Below, in pieces: positions 60,250 to 64,000 of a stretch of 64,000 nt of DNA (position 1 is its first letter; every line of letters begins with the position of its first letter). The notes beneath the pieces are model-generated. The model was not told the origin of the DNA. It searched no databases and saw only the letters and a list, made by a program, of their open reading frames with translations. The DNA is from Streptomyces sp. NBC_01197 (GTDB lineage Bacteria; Actinomycetota; Actinomycetes; Streptomycetales; Streptomycetaceae): positions 6,482,501 to 6,546,500 of the forward strand of contig NZ_CP108569.1 of NCBI RefSeq assembly GCF_036010505.1, in the 5' to 3' direction. The position numbers and the translations under genes were made by a program.

Positions 60250-62391
60250 GTGAGCAGCGACGACGAGCAGCCCGGCACCCCGGCCGACGGGGGCCCCGAG
60301 CAGCTTGCCCTCATCCGGGAGACCGTACGGCGCACGAAGGTGCCCAGGGCCAAGCCGCGCACCTGGCGCGGGGCCGCTCTCGCCAAGGAGCTGCCCGTGG
60401 CGCGGGTCGTGGTGAACAAGGGCGTGCTCCACCTCGACCAGTTCTTCGACTACGCCGTACCGGAAGAGCTCGACGAGGCGGCACAGCCGGGCGTGCGGGT
60501 GCGGGTCCGCTTCGGCGCCGGCAGCCGCAATGTCCGGGAGGGCCGCCGTGAGGGCGGCGGGCTGATCGACGGATTCGTGGTCGAGCGCCGGGCCGACACG
60601 GACTACTCGGGACCGCTCGCGGCACTGGCCGGGGTGGTGTCGCCCGAGCCCGTCCTCAGCCCCGGACTGCTCGGGCTCGCGCGGGCGGTCGCCGACCGGT
60701 ACGCGGGCAGCCTCGCCGACGTACTGCAACTGGCCGTGCCGCCGCGGAACGCGCGGGCCGAGGGAAAGCCGTCCCCCGAGCCGCTGGAACCGCCCCCCGC
60801 ACCGGAGCCCGGCACCTGGGCCCGGTACGGACAGGGACCGGGCTTTCTGCGGGCACTGGCATCGGGCGGGGCGCCGCGGGCCGTGTGGACCGCGCTGCCG
60901 GGCCCGCACTGGCCGCGGGAGCTGGCGCTCGCCGTCGCCGCCGCGCTGTCCTCGGGGCGGGGCGCGCTCGTCGTGGTGCCCGACGGGCGCGCGGCGGCCC
61001 GGGTGGACGGCGCGCTCACCGCGGTTCTCGGCCCGGGACACCACGCGCTGCTCACCGCTGACGCCGGGCCCGAGAAGCGGTACCGGCAGTGGCTCGCGGT
61101 GCGGCGCGGCGCCGTGCGGGCCGTGGTCGGCACCCGGGCCGCGATGTTCGCGCCCGTCCAGGATCTCGGCCTGGCCGTCATCTGGGAGGACGGGGACGAC
61201 AGCCACAGCGAACCGCACGCACCGCTGCCGCATGCCCGCGAGGTCCTGCTGCTCCGCGCCGCACACGACAAGTGCGCCTTCCTGCTGGGCAGTACGAGCT
61301 GCACGGTGGAGGCCGCCCAGCTCGTCGAGACCGGCTGGGCCGCCCCGCTCGTCGCGGACCGTGAGCAGGTGCGGGCCGCCGCTCCTCTCGTACGGACCGT
61401 GGGCGACCTCGATCTGGCGCGGGACGAAGGGGCCAGGGCGGCCAGGCTGCCCAGCCTCGCCTGGCAGGCCGTGCGGGACGGCCTCAAGAGCGGCCCGGTA
61501 CTGGTCCAGGTGCCGCGCAGAGGCTATGTGCCGAGGCTCTCCTGCGAGCGCTGCCGTACGCCCGCGCGGTGCGCGCACTGCTCGGGTCCCCTGGAAGCAC
61601 CCGACGAACGCGCGCTGACCTGCGGCTGGTGCGGACGCGACGCGACCGGCTGGCACTGCCTGGAGTGCGGCCATACGAGACTGCGCGCGCAGGTCGTCGG
61701 CGCGCGGCGGACAGCCGAGGAGCTGGGCCGGGCGTTCCCGGCCGTGCCCGTACGGACGTCGGGACGCGATCAGGTGCTGGACACCGTGGACGGGCGGCCC
61801 GCTCTCGTGGTGAGCACGCCGGGCGCCGAACCGGTCGCCGAAGGCGGTTACGCGGCGGCGCTGCTGCTCGACGGCTGGGCGATGCTCGCCCGGCCCGACC
61901 TGCGCGCGGGCGAGGAGGCGCTGCGCCGCTGGATCGACGCGGCCGCACTGGTACGGGGCCAGAGCGAGGGCGGCACGGTGGTGGTCGTCGCCGAGCCGAC
62001 CCTGCGCCCCGTCCAGGCGCTGGTCCGCTGGGACCCGGCCGGGCACGCGGTGCGTGAGCTGGCCGACCGGGCCGAGCTGGGCTTCCCGCCGGTCTCGCGG
62101 ATGGCCGCGGTGTCAGGGCGGGCGCAGACGCTGGAGGAGTTCCTCGAAGCGGTCAGGCTGCCGCAGGACGCCGAGGTACTGGGACCCGTGCCTGTCGTTC
62201 CCACCGACCCCAACAGGCCCCGCAGACCCGGCGATCCGCCACCGGGCGAGAGCTGGGAGCGTGCGCTGGTCCGGGTGCCGCCGGGGAGTGGAGCGGCACT
62301 TGCATCGGCGCTGCGGACGGCGCAGGCGGCGCGACTGACGCGGGGCGGCGATCCGGTTCGGATCAGGGTCGACCCGCCGGACATCGGCTGA
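60250..62391 (+). CDS. priA: Primosomal protein N' (PriA), actinobacterial form without helicase motifs
   Basis: 713 aa. PriA reloads the replisome at stalled forks. The N-terminal 3'BD-like domain (VARVVVNKGVLHLDQFFDYAVPEEL) and eight zinc-binding Cys (~430-480, CERC..CAHC..CGWC..CLEC) are intact. Where other PriA proteins have Walker A and DEEH, this one reads LALAVAAALSSGRGALVVVP and VIWEDGDDS, so ATP hydrolysis and unwinding are unlikely. This matches the known actinobacterial pattern. GTG 60250 follows AGGAA at a proper distance; the upstream ATG (60175) lacks homology. Confidence 0.92.
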   Translation: MSSDDEQPGTPADGGPEQLALIRETVRRTKVPRAKPRTWRGAALAKELPVARVVVNKGVLHLDQFFDYAVPEELDEAAQPGVRVRVRFGAGSRNVREGRREGGGLIDGFVVERRADTDYSGPLAALAGVVSPEPVLSPGLLGLARAVADRYAGSLADVLQLAVPPRNARAEGKPSPEPLEPPPAPEPGTWARYGQGPGFLRALASGGAPRAVWTALPGPHWPRELALAVAAALSSGRGALVVVPDGRAAARVDGALTAVLGPGHHALLTADAGPEKRYRQWLAVRRGAVRAVVGTRAAMFAPVQDLGLAVIWEDGDDSHSEPHAPLPHAREVLLLRAAHDKCAFLLGSTSCTVEAAQLVETGWAAPLVADREQVRAAAPLVRTVGDLDLARDEGARAARLPSLAWQAVRDGLKSGPVLVQVPRRGYVPRLSCERCRTPARCAHCSGPLEAPDERALTCGWCGRDATGWHCLECGHTRLRAQVVGARRTAEELGRAFPAVPVRTSGRDQVLDTVDGRPALVVSTPGAEPVAEGGYAAALLLDGWAMLARPDLRAGEEALRRWIDAAALVRGQSEGGTVVVVAEPTLRPVQALVRWDPAGHAVRELADRAELGFPPVSRMAAVSGRAQTLEEFLEAVRLPQDAEVLGPVPVVPTDPNRPRRPGDPPPGESWERALVRVPPGSGAALASALRTAQAARLTRGGDPVRIRVDPPDIG

Positions 62392-62465
62392 CGCCGAACG
62401 GCCCGCCGGGGCTTGCCGGTTGGGCTGCGCCCTGCTGGAAAGGCACTCCGTGCTCCGGACGCGCG

Positions 62466-62499
62466 ACTGCCCCCGGCGCGGTCCGGCGCGAGGGGCAGT
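62466..62499. terminator. Hairpin between priA and the HTH gene
   Basis: ACTGCCCC (62466-62473) pairs with GGGGCAGT (62492-62499) between the convergent genes; the loop is GC-rich. Confidence 0.55.
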
Positions 62500-62547
62500 T
62501 GATGTGGGGCGGGCAGCGGCGAGCTTTCCGGTACGCGGCGCCCGGGG

Positions 62548-63117
62548 TCAGCCGTTGCGCGGCCCCGGGAAGGCACTAGGGCGGGCCTCATCGCGCAGCG
62601 AGTGGCCGCCCGCCGTCGGCTGGGGAGGCATCGAGCGTGCGGCGGGCACCGACGGCAGGGCCGGTGACCCCGGCAGAGCGTGCGGCGGGGTGGCCGGCCG
62701 GCTGTCCTCCTCGGTGGCGGAGCTCTCCGGCTCGTCGTTCGCCGCGGCGGCGACAGCCGCGGCCGCCGAAGCCCGCCGGGTGCCGTATCTGCGGTGCACC
62801 GCCTGCTTGGTGACGCCGAGCGCAGAGCCCACCGCGTCCCACGAGAAGCCCAGCGATCGGTCGAAGTCCACCGCGGCTGTCACCAGGGTCTCGACGCTGT
62901 CCCGGAGTTCCTGGGCCAGGCGGACGGTGGGGGCGGGAGCCCTGCCGTAGACGACGAAGCCCGTGGAAGGGCCTGAGCGGCGCGGACGGTAGACATTGCC
63001 CAGCTGAGCGGTGAGGGTGCGCAGTGCGTCCACTTGTCGGCGGACCCGCTCGATGTCTCTGACCAACAGGTGCAGGCTGGCCCGCGCTTGGGCGTCGTGG
63101 GTTGCGTGGTCGGCCAT
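62548..63117 (-). CDS. Helix-turn-helix protein of unknown role
   Basis: 189 aa. An N-terminal helical region (~1-45, [20 protein letters not shown]) and a Trp-containing HTH at ~91-112 ([22 protein letters not shown]) are followed by an Ala/Pro/Ser-rich disordered tail. The HTH resembles those of Streptomyces proteins annotated only as conserved hypothetical. ATG 63117 has GAGAGG seven bases upstream; the frame upstream is open but without a site. It lies between priA and fmt, conserved in position in S. coelicolor as far as I recall. Confidence 0.8.
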   Translation of the reverse strand: MADHATHDAQARASLHLLVRDIERVRRQVDALRTLTAQLGNVYRPRRSGPSTGFVVYGRAPAPTVRLAQELRDSVETLVTAAVDFDRSLGFSWDAVGSALGVTKQAVHRRYGTRRASAAAAVAAAANDEPESSATEEDSRPATPPHALPGSPALPSVPAARSMPPQPTAGGHSLRDEARPSAFPGPRNG

Positions 63118-63291
63118 GAACAAGCCTCTCGAACCGGCGTTGAAAAGGATCGGGCCGCGCATACGGCCCACTTCACTTCGGTCAATCTCTCTTGACCAAC
63201 GCTCCATCTGCTGTTCTGGTCACGCTGCGGGGGCGTATGGGCATATGCGAGGGGCGCACGGCGGTGCGTACGCCCCCTCGGAACGGGCCCG

Positions 63292-63297
63292 TAGACT
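63292..63297 (+). promoter_or_regulatory. fmt: Possible fmt -10 element (TAGACT)
   Basis: TAGACT, a good Streptomyces -10 form, lies 56 bases before the fmt GTG. No -35 of quality is seen 17-18 bases upstream. An 11-base direct repeat (TAGTCGTG at 63311 and 63322) lies downstream in the leader. Confidence 0.35.
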
Positions 63298-63353
63298 GGT
63301 GCGCTGCTCGTAGTCGTGTCGTAGTCGTGCGCAGTCGGTCCGAGAGGCATCCA

Positions 63354-64000
63354 GTGAAACTCGTCTTCGCAGGCACCCCCGAGGTCGCCGTCCCCGCCCT
63401 GGACGCCCTGATCGCATCCGGCCGGCACGAGGTGGCCGCGGTGGTGACCCGCCCAGACGCTCCCGCCGGGCGCGGCCGCAGGCTGGTGGCGAGCCCGGTC
63501 GCGCAGCGCGCCGAGGAGGCCGGCATCGAGGTACTGAAGCCGGCCAGGCCGCGGGACGAGGACTTCCTGGCACGGCTGCGGGAGATCGGCCCCGACTGCT
63601 GCCCGGTCGTGGCGTACGGGGCGCTGTTGCCCAAGACCGCCCTCGACGTGCCGGTGCGTGGCTGGGTCAACCTGCATTTCTCGCTGCTGCCGGCCTGGCG
63701 CGGTGCTGCGCCCGTGCAGCACTCGATCATCGCGGGCGACGAGGTGACCGGTGCGTCGACCTTCCTGATCGAGGAGGGGCTCGACTCGGGTCCGGTCTAC
63801 GGGGTGCTCACCGAGGAGGTGCGCCCCACCGACACCAGCGGCGACCTGCTCACCCGGCTGGCCTTCGCGGGATCGGGTCTGATGGTGGCGACCATGGACG
63901 GGATCGAGGACGGCACTCTGCACGCGGTGCCGCAGCCGGCCGAAGGGGTCTCGCTCGCACCGAAGATCACCGTCGAGAACGCAAGGGTGGACTGGTCCGC
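63354..64000 (+). CDS. fmt: Methionyl-tRNA formyltransferase, N-terminal part
   Basis: The gene runs off the window end; 215 codons are present. It formylates Met-tRNA-fMet for initiation. The N-terminal [19 protein letters not shown], the folate/catalytic signature [17 protein letters not shown] and the catalytic Asp in [12 protein letters not shown] are all present. GTG 63354 has GAGAGG (63342-63347) six bases upstream. priA-fmt is a common bacterial pairing; here a minus-strand HTH gene separates them. Confidence 0.95.
   Translation, partial: MKLVFAGTPEVAVPALDALIASGRHEVAAVVTRPDAPAGRGRRLVASPVAQRAEEAGIEVLKPARPRDEDFLARLREIGPDCCPVVAYGALLPKTALDVPVRGWVNLHFSLLPAWRGAAPVQHSIIAGDEVTGASTFLIEEGLDSGPVYGVLTEEVRPTDTSGDLLTRLAFAGSGLMVATMDGIEDGTLHAVPQPAEGVSLAPKITVENARVDWS

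Overview
The window is high-GC actinobacterial DNA and almost certainly comes from the core chromosome of a Streptomyces species or a very close relative. The evidence is frequent GTG/TTG starts, four-base start/stop overlaps, GC-rich terminators without U-tracts, BldD with its c-di-GMP motif, and an actinobacterial sIHF/MihF. From memory, the order of core genes matches the Streptomyces coelicolor segment from secD to fmt. I recognise no phage, transposase, CRISPR array, tRNA or rRNA.

Layout. Positions 1-4.8 kb hold secD (partial)-secF-apt-relA (protein export, purine salvage, stringent response). Positions 4.9-7.1 kb hold a DUF349 protein and a membrane-anchored cyclophilin on the minus strand. 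Positions 7.3-12.8 kb hold a metallo-beta-lactamase-fold hydrolase, hisS, a VKOR-type thiol oxidoreductase, rarA and rpsD. A minus-strand STAND-type ATPase (12.75-14.9 kb) overlaps the rpsD 3' end. Positions 15.1-21.8 kb hold the run DUF948-small protein-alaS-ruvX-mltG-aroE. Then comes an accessory sugar locus (22.6-29.5 kb): a GH3 glycosidase, two ABC permeases and a lipoprotein, divergent from a LacI regulator. The shikimate run aroC-aroK-aroB-aroQ follows, then a P-loop kinase-like protein, an M24 peptidase-like protein, efp and nusB. A PLP decarboxylase sits before bldD. The pyrimidine cluster pyrR-pyrB-pyrC-PH protein-carA-carB-pyrD-pyrF (38.5-48.7 kb) is followed by mihF, gmk, rpoZ, coaBC and metK. 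A second accessory module (53.5-60.1 kb) carries 5-oxoprolinase (pxpA-pxpB-pxpC), a GntR regulator, the membrane proteins DUF969 and DUF979, and DUF2891. priA, an HTH protein and the 5' part of fmt close the window.

The best candidate for an under-described system is the 53.5-60.1 kb module. The palindrome TTGTTGAACAA lies inside the promoter spacer of both pxpA and DUF969 with identical geometry (-35, 2 bp, operator, 5 bp, -10). It fits the consensus of FadR/FCD-type GntR regulators. This ties 5-oxoproline hydrolysis and a putative two-part membrane system into one regulon, probably controlled by the GntR protein encoded between them, with the DUF2891 gene linked by position.

Other control elements are readable. 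BldD has a perfect operator match overlapping its own -10. A PyrR-binding loop ends just before the pyrR Shine-Dalgarno sequence. The solute-binding-protein promoter region has three helically phased GAATGTT repeats. Structured leaders precede rpsD and metK. Minor features include tandem repeats in aroE, at the bldD-side terminator, downstream of DUF979 and upstream of DUF969, and an M24 protein with three of five metal ligands substituted.
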